From Roridomyces roridus (lineage: Eukaryota; Basidiomycota; Agaricomycetes; Agaricales; Mycenaceae), in NCBI GenBank assembly GCA_029378245.1, contig JARKIF010000002.1, positions 248,001 through 312,000 of the forward strand: 64,000 bases of DNA. The letters are read 5' to 3'. Shown here piece by piece: positions 10,737 to 21,620 of this stretch; positions within the stretch are counted from its first letter, which is position 1; every line of letters starts with the position of its first letter. A program made the position numbers and the translations under genes. Below the pieces are notes generated by a model. The model did no database searches. It worked only from the letters and a program-made list of their open reading frames with translations, and was not told the DNA's origin.

Positions 10737-11616
10737 ATGGATCTCCCGTATGAGCTGGAACGCGAAATCTTCGAGTTGGCTGCACGCGCCTACCCGAAAG
10801 ACGCGCCCAGCTTAGCATTAGTCGCGAGTTACGTGCAAGAATGGTACGTCTCCTCATTCAACTTTCTCCTCGGTCGTTCATGTGCGCAGGGTGGAAGCTG
10901 CGATCTACGAGATAATCGTATTGGGTTCTTGCTGTCCCCAAAAGCTCGAACTCTTCTTCCGCACCTTTTCCTCTCGGCCCACCGCGTTCTTCGCCAAGAA
11001 CGTCCGCGTCCTGCATCTCACCGCAGGCGTCTCACATACCCAGGCCCGCAAACTCCTCGCAGTCTGCACCAACCTCTCCTCGCTCACGTGCTGGGCCAAT
11101 CCCCTCGGGAGCGGGGAGGAATTCTCCGCTTCCCTAGCGGTCACGTCTCCCAATCTCCGTCGTTTATCTATCAACGTCGCGTCACTTTGGTCTCCCGGCG
11201 CCCCAGGGCCAAATTTCACACATCCCTTCCTCGCGCGGCTCACGCATCTCGAACTCGTCAACCCACCAACCTGGTTCGACTGGAGTCCCCTCCTGGACGG
11301 CTGCTCCCTGCCGAATCTCACACACCTCGCGTTCGGCGACCTCACCGCGGCGCACAGCCCCACGATGATCGACTTTTTCGTAGCTGCACTGGCATCTGAC
11401 ATCCCGCGCTTCGAGATGCTGATCGCCGTGTCGCGGAATGTGGTGTTTTTGAATGCGCTTGAGAAGGCAGAGTTGATTGGGCCTGACAGCGGGAGGGAGA
11501 GCGAGAGGAGATTCGTATGCCTCCCCTGTTATTACTATCCGTTCAAGCCTTCGGAATATTGGAAGGGTGTGGCGAGGAGGGAGGTCCAGTTTTGGAGAAC
11601 TCCCGAGATGGTTTAG
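9660..11616 (+). repeat. Segmental duplication, copy 1 (inverted relative to 20013-21620)
   Basis: Sequence from about 9660 through the F-box gene ending at 11616 matches the reverse complement of 20013-21620. Shared landmarks: ctcgagcaacg.aggta and gcgcggaaaaggtca near 9790-9820; tcaactgcctcgacccaagg near 10155; and ctatcaccgacgg near 10305. The promoter and the whole F-box gene were copied together. Divergence is moderate, with indels outside the gene. Confidence 0.75.
10737..11616 (+). CDS. Small F-box-like protein, LPYELERE group (group 3), copy 1
   Basis: Two exons, 10737-10843 and 10890-11616, with a 46-nt intron; 277 aa. The ATG at 10737 (atcaccATGg) gives MDLPYELEREIFELAARAYP; the preceding TTG is not a start. 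The motif LPYELEREIFE.AA..YP..A..L..V...V..W is a divergent F-box common in Agaricomycetes. A leucine-rich domain follows (NVRVLHLTAGVSHTQARKLL, CTNLSSLTCWANPLGSGEE, LTHLELVNPPTWFDWSPLL), with a conserved C-terminal tail containing CLPCYYYPFKPSEYW and ARREVQFWRTPE. Near-identical architecture and intron position at 11927-12835 and 20013-20905. It may be an SCF adaptor, but Skp1 binding is unproven for this group. Confidence 0.85.
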
Positions 11617-11926
11617 TGCGTCCATGCCCGTCCCTGTATCTGTATCTGTCCGTCTGTCGTCTTGATTCCATAGGCTAATGTATCAGTGTCCATACACGAA
11701 TTAATGACCATCCCCATTGTACATTTCGCCCGCGGGATGCAAGCACACGACCAGAATGTGTCATATGTGAAACGTAGAAATTCAAAATAGAACGATCTTG
11801 TTCTCTGGAGAATTCAGGCTCGACGATATGCAGGCTGTCTGTCCACATCACCCAGGGCCAGGCAGCTTGCTTTGATATGGAGCAGCAGGGTATCAGTAGG
11901 TCAGTACATACGACATCTAATATGGT
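11617..11926. other. Convergent intergenic region between F-box copies 1 and 2
   Basis: A 310-bp gap between the 3' ends of two convergent group 3 paralogues. Nothing beyond presumed terminators is visible. Confidence 0.5.
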
Positions 11927-12835
11927 CTAAACACCCTCCCCACTCCTCAAAAGTCCACTCCGCGCCTCGGGAACCCTCCAAAACTCGCACTCCTTCCTCG
12001 CCACAGCATCCCAATACACCGTCGGACTAAACGGATAATGGTACGAAGGCATACACACCATCCTCCTATCCTGCAAGAGCCCCGCACCTTCCATCGCAGC
12101 CAAAAACTGCGCATTTTGCGAGACGGCGATGATGAGCTCCAATCTTGGTTCCTCCGACTCTAGCGCAGCGCCAAAGAAGCCTATCATACGGTGTATATGC
12201 GACGCGTCGAGATCGCCAAATGCGAGGTGCGTGAGCCGGGGGAGCGTGCCGGCGTCCAACAGCGGACTCCAGTCAAACCAATTTGGCGGGTTGACGATCT
12301 CGAGGTGGGTAATGCAGGCGAAGAGCGGATGGGAGAGGTCTGGTGTGCGCGTGGGTCCCGTGGGTGACCAGACCGTCGACGCGTTGATGGAAAGCCGACG
12401 GAGGGTCGGGGAGAGGAGGGCGCAGAATTCGTCTCCGCTTGTGAGCGGATTCGCCCAGCAGGTGAGGGAGGAGAGGTTGGTGCAGACTGCGATGATTTTG
12501 CGAGCCTGGCTGTAGGAGACGCCTGTGGCTAGGTGGAGGGTGCGGACGTTTTGGGCAAAGAAGGAGGCGGGTTTAGAGGAGAAGGTGCGCCAGAACAGGT
12601 CCTGCTTTTTGCCGCAGGCTCCCAGTACGATGATTTCGTACATTGCAGCTTCGACCCTGCGGAGATGAGTGGGGAGGTCGGGATACTACGTGAAGCACGC
12701 GCACCATTTTTGCACATAACCACAAATCAAGGCTAACCGCGGAGCCTCATTCGGATGTGCACGCGCCGTTAGTTCGAATATCTGCCGTTCCAACTCGTAC
12801 GGGAGCTCGAGGCGCTGGGTTCTGTGGGTAGCCAT
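11927..12835 (-). CDS. Small F-box-like protein, LPYELERE group (group 3), copy 2
   Basis: Two exons, 12705-12835 and 11927-12656, with a 48-nt intron at the same codon (inside the Trp) as its paralogues; 286 aa. The protein starts MATHRTQRLELPYELERQIFE, then VEAAMYEIIVLGAC, VRTLHLATGVSYSQARKI, CTNLSSLTCWANPL, LTHLAFGDLDASH and ends LLRSGEGV. Compared with copies 1 and 3 it is the most diverged, with a different N-terminus and a longer C-terminal tail. It lies tail to tail with copy 1. Function as for copy 1. Confidence 0.85.
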
Positions 12836-13550
12836 GAGGGGGACGTGGAGGACAAGAGAGAGGAAAAAAGGTGGCCTCCTAGGCTATCTCGCCTAATATA
12901 TAGTGCGAGGCGCCGAGCCAAAGTCAAATAGAAATTGCTATCAATCCCCGCATCCTGCGGCGTCCCGGCTTGCACGGACAGCGGGAAAATGAATGGTCGG
13001 GTAGGCATTTCGTGGATCTCGGAGTGTCGCAGTCGCATCGCCGCGGGTAGTTCATAATGTCTAAGACTTGAAGGAGGCTAGACACTGAGACAGGGTCACA
13101 GGGGAGTGAATGGAATTCAGTCTAGTAGTAGCATGTTTCATTTCGGATATCGCGTCAAAGCGAGGGCCTGTTATCCCTGAGACGTTTGAGCAAGGCGGCC
13201 CAGGGTAGCGCGGTATGGACGGACCAGAAATCCAAGATGAAGGTAATGACCAAGCCCGAAGCAAATATTTGCCAATCACACCAAAGTGCAGTGCGGCAGT
13301 ACGGCAGGCCTCATAGCACGGTGGTGTGACCTTTTGGCGGGCGCTTGAGCGAGCAGAGTCGCGGTGACAAGAGAGAAAGAGGCGCTCGAGAGAGAAGGGA
13401 CGAAGAGCCAAGCAGATTCTTCGATTTCATAACGAAATCCTTAGTATAAATGATTCTGGTAAAATACACTTCCCCAAGTAACAGTACAACCCTAATAAGT
13501 GAACGCAAAAGACCGAGTCTACAATCGATACAGCAGCACTGTTTTTTAAA
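12836..13550. other. Intergenic region, no gene seen
   Basis: This 715-bp stretch separates the start of an F-box-like gene from the 3' end of the next. Both strands carry only short unconserved ORFs. A TATA-like sequence (cctaatatatagtgcg) near 12890-12905 is 55-70 bp upstream of the - strand start at 12835 and may be its core promoter. Confidence 0.5.
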
Positions 13551-15245
13551 TCAGAAAATATGTGGATTCCCCCATGGTCCGTGAGTCGGCACAGGAGCAT
13601 CCGGCAACCCCTGCCAGGGCGAAAAATGGAGGGGCGACGGCGAGTTGTACGAGATGAGAACCTTGCGGAGGCACCCCTCCCCGTGCCCGACGAACCGCTG
13701 CAAGAGGGGCCTCAAGTCCGTCTGCGCCTCGCGGTCGAATTGGACGTCAACGAGCCGTAGAGTAGTCGTCGTGCCCCGCTTTACACGGGATTCCACGAAT
13801 CGGAGTAACGCCTCGTCGGTAACGAGTCGGCAGTGAGCTATAACGAGCTCTCGCAGCGCGGGGCAGAATGGCTGGGCAGTCGCGACAAAACCGGCGAGGA
13901 CCTCGTCGTCAAAGGATCCCTCCGCCATGGACGCGTGCCATGCGTGTACGAGGTCCATGACTTCCAGCCTTCGCACCGTCGGCGGGAGGCCCCGGAGAAA
14001 GTCCATCAGCGCCCCTTTCGAGAAGGTGTCGCTGTCAATGTCAATGCTCTCCAAGCGCGTTGACGGCGCGAGGGCGCGGGAAAGCGTCCACGCCGTAGCA
14101 CCCGGCGGCTCTCCGTGCCCCCGCAGCTTAAAGTGCCGCAGCTCGGGAAGGGAGAGCCGACTGAGCAGACGCCCGGATGTATATAGTGGGGAGCCGACAC
14201 AGAGGAGCTCGACGGTGTGCAGGAAAGCACAGGAGGTGATCGATTCGGGCAGTGGGGAGGGATGGACACCTGGGTTGTCGTGAACGAGGAGCTTGCAGGA
14301 TCGTAGCTGTGGACACCGAGTAAGGACCTGCAGCACGACCTCGCTCGTCTGTGTGTGCCCGATACCCCATGCGGGGCCCATGATGGATAGTTCCGTCAGC
14401 TGGCCCCAACGAAGCGGGAGGTCTGACGGGTTGACGTTGCTCCCAGAGATGGAGAACGCGGAGAGGTTGGCGCCACGGAGAATGCTGGAGAGATCCCACT
14501 GCGTGTTGCTGTGAGGATGCTCCGGACGCTGGACAATCTCGAGGTGTGTCAAGAGCGGGACATCCTCCTCGGTGAGTGTTGAGAGGGGATCAAAGGCGAG
14601 AGGCGGAATGACAAGACGAATGTTCTGCCATCGAGACGAGAATGGGGTGATCGCGTTTAGGAAACGGGTCGTGTTGGGGTGTGCAGGAGAGGGCGTGAGC
14701 GGGGGTGTCATCCCATGGTCGAGGTTGCTCTCCAACGAGATGGACAGGCTGCACATCCCTGACCGCTCCAGCCAAGCCTGCGTGGTCTCGAGTCGATGTG
14801 CCACCTTGGCCTCGAATAAGCCGGCTTTCGCGTTGTATGGACGCGTAGGCTCGACGACGTGGAGTCTGGACCATAGCCGTGGTGTTGCGAGCGAAATGGC
14901 TCGCCACCCACTGCATATGCGGCCTAGGAGTATCGGAGCCTCCCTCCAGCTCATAACGCAGTTCCTGTCCACCGGAAGACACGCACAGAAAATCTCCTCT
15001 ATGATATCAAGAGGCAGACGTCGTATGGGGGAGGTGAGGGCTCTGTGGGCATCGACAAAGCTCGTAACTCTGTCGCGTTCTTCAGCGAGTTTGTCGATGG
15101 CGCGTTGCAGAACGGCGATTTCATCTTGAATCTGCTGCAGGCGGAGACGGGGCTCGACGAGGAGGGCGTGTATCTGGTCCAATTCGTGGTCGTGCGGGCA
15201 GTAGTTTGTACCCAGTTTTGAGCTGAAGGGTGAAGACGGTAGCAT
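13551..15245 (-). CDS. F-box protein with N-terminal coiled coil and LRR-like C-terminus (group 1)
   Basis: Single exon, 564 aa, start ATG at 15245 (MLPSSPFSSKLGTNYCPHD). It is closest to the gene at 2036: both begin with a SPF.(T/S)KLGTNY signature and continue with a coiled coil (LRLQQIQDEIAVLQRAIDKL) and the F-box (SPIRRLPLDIIEEIFCACLP ... LGRICSGWRAISLATPRLWSRLHV). LRR-like segments follow (LPELRHFKLRG, CPALRELVIAHCRLVTDEAL). Its start codon is only 20 bp from the divergent start at 15266, so the two genes must share a promoter or have overlapping leaders. Probable SCF adaptor. Confidence 0.87.
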   Translation of the reverse strand: MLPSSPFSSKLGTNYCPHDHELDQIHALLVEPRLRLQQIQDEIAVLQRAIDKLAEERDRVTSFVDAHRALTSPIRRLPLDIIEEIFCACLPVDRNCVMSWREAPILLGRICSGWRAISLATPRLWSRLHVVEPTRPYNAKAGLFEAKVAHRLETTQAWLERSGMCSLSISLESNLDHGMTPPLTPSPAHPNTTRFLNAITPFSSRWQNIRLVIPPLAFDPLSTLTEEDVPLLTHLEIVQRPEHPHSNTQWDLSSILRGANLSAFSISGSNVNPSDLPLRWGQLTELSIMGPAWGIGHTQTSEVVLQVLTRCPQLRSCKLLVHDNPGVHPSPLPESITSCAFLHTVELLCVGSPLYTSGRLLSRLSLPELRHFKLRGHGEPPGATAWTLSRALAPSTRLESIDIDSDTFSKGALMDFLRGLPPTVRRLEVMDLVHAWHASMAEGSFDDEVLAGFVATAQPFCPALRELVIAHCRLVTDEALLRFVESRVKRGTTTTLRLVDVQFDREAQTDLRPLLQRFVGHGEGCLRKVLISYNSPSPLHFSPWQGLPDAPVPTHGPWGNPHIF

Positions 15246-15265
15246 CGCTTCCTAATCGAGACTTG

Positions 15266-16680
15266 ATGGCCGCCATCTACTCCCTCTCACCGACACGCAG
15301 AAACCCCAAGGGGCCCTTCGAGAATCCATGGCCCCCAGTATTGACTATGCTAGCAAGTGCCATGGGCCTCATGCGTCTTCCATTCGAGCGCGCCAAACCT
15401 CTACAACACGACTTGCATGGCGTCAAGACTATCCAGACTGTTAAACCCGACTTTGGAGTCTTCGAGGCCACCGACAAGCTGTGTGCAACCTGGCTGGGGC
15501 ATGCAGTATGTTCTCGTCGTTCAGAGCTATAAACCCAAGTTGATTTCGCAAGGGATTCCTCGTCCAACTACCCGCCGAGCCCGACCAGCGGCCAATCCGT
15601 ATAGTCTTTGACCCCATGTTCTCCGACAGAGCATACCCATCCACGTGGGTCGACCTCCGTCGACGGCTACCAGCACCCTGCCGAGTTCAAGACCTTCCTG
15701 AAGTCGATTTCATCGCAGTCAGCCACAACCAGTGAGCGGGGGCCCTGCGTTGGTCTATGTGTAGCCTCATTGCTGCAGTTACGACCACTGCGACATCGAC
15801 GCTCTCAAGCAAATGTGGCGAACGTGGCCCGACGTCGAGTTTCTCGTTCCTCTCGGTGTGAGATCTACTCTGACGTCAGAGGGCATTCCTGCTGCCCGCA
15901 TACACGAGCTCGACTGGTGGGACAAGGTCACTTTCCCGCCATCTACACACCGGAAATCCAGCTGTACCTTTACGTGTACGCCTGCGCAGCACAATAGCGG
16001 TCAGTGCTTTGGTATCATTCGCCTTGCACTGCTGATGATATCTAGGTAGAGGCGTTTTAGACCAGAATCGGGCCCTATGGTGCGGCTGGGCTGTCCGCCC
16101 TACGACAGACGGTCCGTCCGTCTATTTTGCGGGGTGAGTCATGGTCCATCGACATGCAGGCTGTACTGACCATCCCACAGTGACACGGGGTATCAAATAG
16201 CAGGCGGCGCATGTCCAGCATTCAAAGGTGCGTGTGCTCATACCTCCTCTCATCCTCCCCGCCTCATCCGTCGACCCAGAAATCGGCGAAAAGCTAGGCC
16301 CTTTCGACCTCGCCATGATCCCCATCTGGTCCGGTGCGACACTGACTATGCTCGGAAAGATGGGGTACCGGGTGCGTTTCCGTTTCCTCACCTAGCTCCA
16401 CACGCCACTTGACTCTTACAAAAACGTACTACAGCTCGCAGACGACACCCACCTCGCGACTTTACACGCCACCCCCGAAGACGCGGTACATCTCGCGAAA
16501 GACGTCCGTGCGCGGCACACGCTCGCCATGCATTTCGCTACGTTTGCAGGGAGCGACGATGAGGCGCTGGAGCCGCTTGTACGGCTTGCGAGGGCACAGG
16601 GCGGGACTGCTGATTGGCGAGCCGAGGGTGGATTTGGGGCGATTGATGTGGGGGAGTGTGTTGCTTTGGCTCTTGAGTGA
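15266..16680 (+). CDS. NAPE-hydrolysing phospholipase D-like protein (metallo-beta-lactamase fold)
   Basis: Seven exons (15266-15505, 15553-15731, 15779-15999, 16046-16133, 16181-16227, 16280-16371, 16435-16680) join in frame to 370 aa. The canonical metal site is present: S-HNHYDH at about 137-143 (H138, H140, D142, H143), TPAQHNSG near 206-214 and FAGDTGYQ near 242-249. WLGHA near 76-80 and the C-terminal TPEDAVHLAKDVRARHTLAM-H(F) motif are typical of the NAPE-PLD branch. The family hydrolyses N-acyl-phosphatidylethanolamines to N-acylethanolamines and phosphatidic acid; fungal members are often mitochondrial (yeast Fmp30). No signal or membrane segment is obvious at the N-terminus, which is a short basic leader. 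It starts 20 bp from the divergent F-box gene. Confidence 0.92.
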
Positions 16681-16858
16681 GGCCTTGAGGTGCAGCGTTT
16701 GGATAGAGGCTTCAGGATTCACGGTTTACTGAATGCACTCTGTTTTGACATGACTATTTTTGACAAGAGTGAAGCTGTGCGTTTCTCCGTGTCCATGCGC
16801 GTCAGTCCCGCCAAAGCTGTGGCTCTTCTCTGCTCTCCCCTCGTCTCATCTCTGCCCA

Positions 16859-19691
16859 ATGGACCCCGTCACTTCTATCATCACCCTCGCGACTTTCGTC
16901 AAAGACCTCCTCGAGCTGGGGCAAAAGATCAAAGAGTCGATTGAGAAGGTCTCGGAGAACCGACGTCGGAATCGGGAGCTCGCGAATGACGTGCTGAGGT
17001 CGCTTGCGGATATAGCTAACCTCCTCCGCGGACACTGTGGGGAAGTGCCCCCGGCGTTGTTGGGTGCGCTGGGGGACTTGAAAGCGGATATGCTCCATGT
17101 CCTCGAAATCTGCAGGAAGATACAGCCTGCGGGAAATGGTACTTTGGGCTTCAAAGTCAAAGTCAAGATGTGGCTGAAGCGCGATGAGGTCGAGACGGAG
17201 ATTAGCCGGTTGAAGGACCGGGTGTTGGGATGTTACATCAAATTCACGGTAGGTCTACTCGACTTTTTCGACGACATGCTTTACATATGAGTAGGCCTTT
17301 TCCACCGCTCGGACGGAGTTGCAGCTCCATAATTTGAGCCTTCGTGTGGAACATGCATCAACGATGCACCATGCTCAGAACCAAGTGGGGTTCCGCCGCC
17401 TGGAGGGAATGGTTTCCCGGATTTTACTCGACGAGCATTCGTTGAATAGAACGGTTTTGTCTGTAAGTTGTCGTCACTTGCTCGAAATAAGTATCCAGCT
17501 GACCCCGCAGGATTCAACGCATATAGAAATCCAATACCTCGAAGTTCAGACCAAACAACTCATCGGATCGCTCCACAAAGCCATGAACGGGCAAAAACTC
17601 GTCCTGGACACGACCGCCTGGGACCCCACCCGGCCATTCAAATCCACATTCGTGCAAATCATCTCCTCTTCCTCCGTCGTACACAAAGTCCTCGAAACCA
17701 TCTTGACGATCCAAAGGAACCCGTCGGAAGTAATGCTCCATTCGATGACGGACATTATGCTCACCTTGGGCATCCATCTGGCCAACCTTGGGATGATACC
17801 AGCTGCTATTGCTTGGGAGCTCTCGATTATCCAGGTTCTCAGGCAGGTTGCGGGCGATGCGGGGATCGCGTGGATTCTTGGTTCGCTCGAGAAACTCTCG
17901 AGGTTCTACCAATATCAAACGCAGTACACATTGGCGTTGGGAGCGAGTCAAGAGTTTCTCGATAGTTGTCGGGAGTCTGAATATGGCGTTGGGAGCGCCT
18001 TGACGTACCCAGCACACCTTTCGCGGCCGTTGTTCGCGAATGCCGTGGGGTTCTGCGAAGGGGAGTTCGATGGGTCGGAGGAAGAAGCGGAATTCCACGC
18101 CGTCACCTCGTCTGAGGCGTTCTTCACTCTCGCCCAGTCCTTGTCCGCCGAGGGACGCCATCTCGACGCATATTCGGCCTCGACCAAGGGGTTCAAAGCG
18201 CTTTTGGGATGTCGTGGAAGACGTCCGCCGAGGAAAATCCATATGGAGGCGTTCGTGAATCAATTGAGCGCTGTCGGGGAAGGAGGCACGATACTTTGCG
18301 AAGCCCTCAGCCTCTTTTGCGACCTCACGCGCGTGTATCCGGACGAATCCTCCGTGGTTTTCCTCCGCCTCCTCTACGCCTACGTCTTTACGGGCACCTC
18401 TATTACGCTGCGGGAGATTCCGCAACACAAATCACCACTGAAATCCCAGCACACTGATTTGTGTAGTCCACTCGTAATAACGGCCCTGCAAGCACTCTAC
18501 GTTCGGCCATGGGAAACTCGAGATATTCGGGCTCCACTGTTGAAACACATCTCTCACGAATACCTCGACGAAGCCACCTCTGGCCTCGAGCGCGTCATCT
18601 CCTCCCTCATAGCAGATTCTCACACCGTTCAACCGCTCCTTCGATGGGTATTGGATGACATACTCGATTACGCCCTCCCCGCAGTCGTCGCTGACTGCAG
18701 TCGATGTTTCATTCTTCAAATTGCGGAAAAAGTCGTGCAATTTTTCCGGCACACGGCGGAGTCAACTGCAGGAGAAGGCCACGGATGGTGTTCGCTCGCC
18801 GCCGTCTTGGGTGCTTATTCACGGGGGTTTTGGCTCATAGGTCGATTGACCGAGGCCCTCTCCACACTCGACGAAGCCATCGCGCGAATTCGGTTTTTGA
18901 ATAGTATAGGGGCGCTGGTCGAGGACGGGGCAGCAGAGGAGCAACTGCGTGCTTTCCAGCTTTCCAGAGCGCATTTGCTATACGACATGGATCGCATCCC
19001 TGAGGCCCTCGAAGCGACAGCTTCGCCAGTCGCAATGGGAGACGGTTGCGAAAGTGATCTGTGGAGCTACTACCTCGTCCGGACGCGTGTTCTGCGCCGA
19101 GCCGGGCGATATCAAGCCGCGGCGGATATTCTCCGCGGGGTGGTGGCCATGGGCCAAAGTCAGAAGGACAAAAACGGTTTCGACATCTACTTCCCTCTTC
19201 TCCTCGTAGAAACCGCCATAGTCCATCTCGAACATCTGCTTGTCCCAGACTCGGCCTTGAAATACGCAGAGAAGGCTGTGGCATTTTGCCGGAGGCACTT
19301 GGCTGTGGGCTCAGATTCGGTTGAACTGGAACGGGAACGGGAACTTCAAAATTGCGCCCTCATCCACTCGCTCACCACTCTCTCAGACTGCCTAGCTGCA
19401 CTGGGCGGAAAGCCCGCCGACGCACTCGCTGCTTCTCGCGAAGCCACCGATATCTACAGCTCCAATGCCTCGTATATGTGGGGGGATCTCATACATACCA
19501 TCCGCAAGGAGGAATTGGGCGGAAATGCGTTTCGTTCCGTGTCCTTGCGGTTGGGTGGTTCGGAGGAGGGAAGGAAGAGTGCTGAGAATGCGATCGAGTT
19601 GTATCGAAGGCTTGTTGCGCTGGCCCCGAGGCATCTTGAGGCTTATTTGGCATTCCAGGGGGTGAGTACTTCAGAAGTTCAAAACGATTAA
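16859..19691 (+). CDS. TPR protein A with N-terminal helical signalling-like domain (C-terminally short)
   Basis: Exons 16859-17248, 17295-17462 and 17511-19691 give 912 aa. The second intron is 48 nt and leaves the frame open, but GTAAGT, a CTGAC branch site and position conserved with paralogues B and C support it. Residues 1-130 are an all-helical domain (MDPVTSIITLATFVKDLLEL, KIKESIEKVSENRRRNRELA, LADIANLL), 131-186 a linker (AFSTAR...RRLEGMVSRILL), and the rest a TPR-like solenoid (YQAAADILRGVV, SALKYAEKAVAFCRRH, DALAASREATDIYS). Unlike B and C, exons 1 and 2 of those genes are fused here (no introns after IEK or LKA). It stops near LEAYLAFQGV and lacks the roughly 120-residue C-terminus with acidic tail found in B and C. 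Possibly a truncated but expressed member of an Agaricomycete-expanded family; function unknown. Confidence 0.85.
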
Positions 19692-20012
19692 ATAAAATTC
19701 AAATGATCCATGTTCAAAAAATATCAACCGTGGGAAGGAACACTTGAACTTTGATTCACAGGTGTACTCTTGCTCTTGAACGTGAACAAACCACATCGGT
19801 ACTTGGACGTTTCTGCCGACGGTTTCCGCGAATGATTTGGATTGCTTCCACTAACCCGAAACGACTTGAAAAAATCAATGACTCCATGTTCAAAAATATA
19901 ATATAAACCGTGGGAGTTTACGGTGCTATGTCATTATTGCGTGTATGGGTACTAGTACATTATCCTAGGGAATAAAGACGATAGCCAGACAGATATAGCG
20001 CGGACAGACACA
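19692..20012. other. Convergent intergenic region with an imperfect direct repeat
   Basis: Two related blocks, near 19703-19740 and 19883-19921, share (a)tgatccatgttcaaaaa ... aaccgtggga with small indels. They lie just beyond the early stop of TPR protein A, and no homology to the missing TPR C-terminus is readable between or after them. Confidence 0.55.
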
Positions 20013-20905
20013 CTAAACCACCTCGGGAGTTCTCCAAAACTGAACCTCCCTCCTCGCCACACCCTCCCAATATTCCGAAGACCCAAACGGATAGTAATAG
20101 CACGGCAGACACACGAATCTCATATCCCTCCCGCTCTCAGGCCCAATCAACCCGGCCCTCTCAAGCGCATTCAAAAACACCTCATTCTGCGAGATAGCGA
20201 TCAGCATCTGAAAACGTGGAACGTCAGATGCCAGTGCAGCCACGGAAAAATCGATCATCTTGGGGCTGTGCGCCGCGGTGAGGTTACCGAAAGCGAGGTG
20301 TGTGAGATTCGGCAGGGAACCATCCAGGAGTGAAATCCAGTCGAACCAGGTTGGTGGGTTGACGAGCTCGAGATGCGTGAGACGTGCCAGGAAGGGGTGT
20401 ATGAAATTTGTCCCTGTCATTGTCAATGGGGTGGGAGACAAAAGCGACGCGACGTTGATGGATAGACGCCGGAGATTGGGAAACATGGCCTCTAGAGAAG
20501 TGCAGAATTCCTCCCCGCTCCCGAGGGGATTCGCCTCGCAGGTGAGCGAGGAGAGGTTCGTGCAGACTGTGAGGAGCTTTCGCGCTTGGGTGTGCGACAC
20601 GCCTGCGGCGAGATGCAGGACGCGGATGTTCTTGGCGAAGAACGTGGTCGGCCGGGATGAAAGGGTGCGGAAGAAGAGTTCCAGCTTTGGACAGCAAGCA
20701 CCCAATACAATGACTTCGTAAATCGTAGCTTCCACCCTGCGTGCATGAAAAACTGAGAGGAATAGCTGGATGGGACGCACCATTCTTGCACGTAACTCGC
20801 GACTAGTGCTAAGCTGGGCGCGCATTTCGGGTAGGCGCGTGCAGCCCATTCGAAGATTTCGCGCTCCAGTTCATACGGGAGATCCGGCAATGAGGAGTGA
20901 TTCAT
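20013..20905 (-). CDS. Small F-box-like protein, LPYELERE group (group 3), copy 3
   Basis: Two exons, 20781-20905 and 20013-20736, with a 44-nt intron at the family position; 282 aa. Start ATG at 20905 gives MNHSSLPDLPYELEREIFEW. It is closest to the copy at 10737: VEATIYEVIVLGAC, IRVLHLAAGVSHTQARKLL, LTHLELVNPPTWFDW and CLPCYYYPFGSSEYWEGVARR are shared almost word for word. It lies inside the inverted segmental duplicate, so the two genes are recent paralogues with copied promoters. Likely function as for copy 1. Confidence 0.85.
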
Positions 20906-21620
20906 GGCGTCGAATGTGGGGCAGACGAACGGACCACAACTGCATTTTATGTATCGGAACGCGGCAATTGCATGAAATGAAGGCTGGCGTAATCTTAGAT
21001 AACCGCAAGTCTATGAATCGCAATGAGCTAATTTTGGGCAAGGGAACGTCCGGGGAAGTCCAGGGCCAGCGGAGTGGTCTAGAATGGTGATGCCGCAAAT
21101 GTTGAGGAGGCCGACCATGGTGGCATTGCCCGTTGCCGTCGTAATACTGATCCGCCTCCAGTCCCGAAAGTCCAGCCTTGCCGCTCTATTCAAATGAGAG
21201 GACCGTCGGTGATAGAAACACTTCCTCGCCACCAACGTTGAATTGTTACAATTGCGCATGGTTTGATCGAGTTCGAGTTGGGCCTTGGGTCGAGGCAGTT
21301 GACATCGGCGGAGAGAGGGCGATTTCGTTAATTCCGACGGGTATCTACAAACTCTTGAAAGACCAGAAGAAACTCGGCCTTGGCTTTGAGTGCACAAAAG
21401 CGGAGGGACTCACAAAAAATTGCAAGACGGCGCTCCTGAAGAGGGTTTTCTGACCTTTTCCGCGCGATACCTTCGTTGCTCGAGTGTAAAGTAAGGTGCG
21501 ATACTCTTGATTACGCAAAACATTGAAGACTGGGTTACAGAATTCGATAAAAACCTGGAGATGAGACCAAAGCGCACGCACGGGTATCCGCGTGTTCAAA
21601 GTTGATACTACAGAAGCACC
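20013..21620 (-). repeat. Segmental duplication, copy 2 (inverted relative to 9660-11616)
   Basis: Read on the - strand this block matches 9660-11616: cagtcttcaatgttttgcgt, then aatcaagagtatcgca, ctcgagcaacgaaggtat, ctcttcaggagcgccgtctt, tcaactgcctcgacccaagg and ctatcaccgacggtcctc appear in the same order, ending with the F-box gene. Copy 2 is somewhat shorter, with deletions between the upstream block and the gene. Confidence 0.75.

Noticed and set aside
15266..16680. Reading the HNHYDH gene as an antibiotic-type beta-lactamase
   Set aside because: The fold is shared, but WLGHA, the LDWW block and the TPEDAVHLAKDVR C-terminus place it with NAPE-PLD proteins.
17514..18428. 304-codon antisense ORF opposite TPR protein A
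   Set aside because: Shadow of a strongly coding, paralogue-supported frame on the + strand; the antisense product is Arg/Glu-rich without domains.
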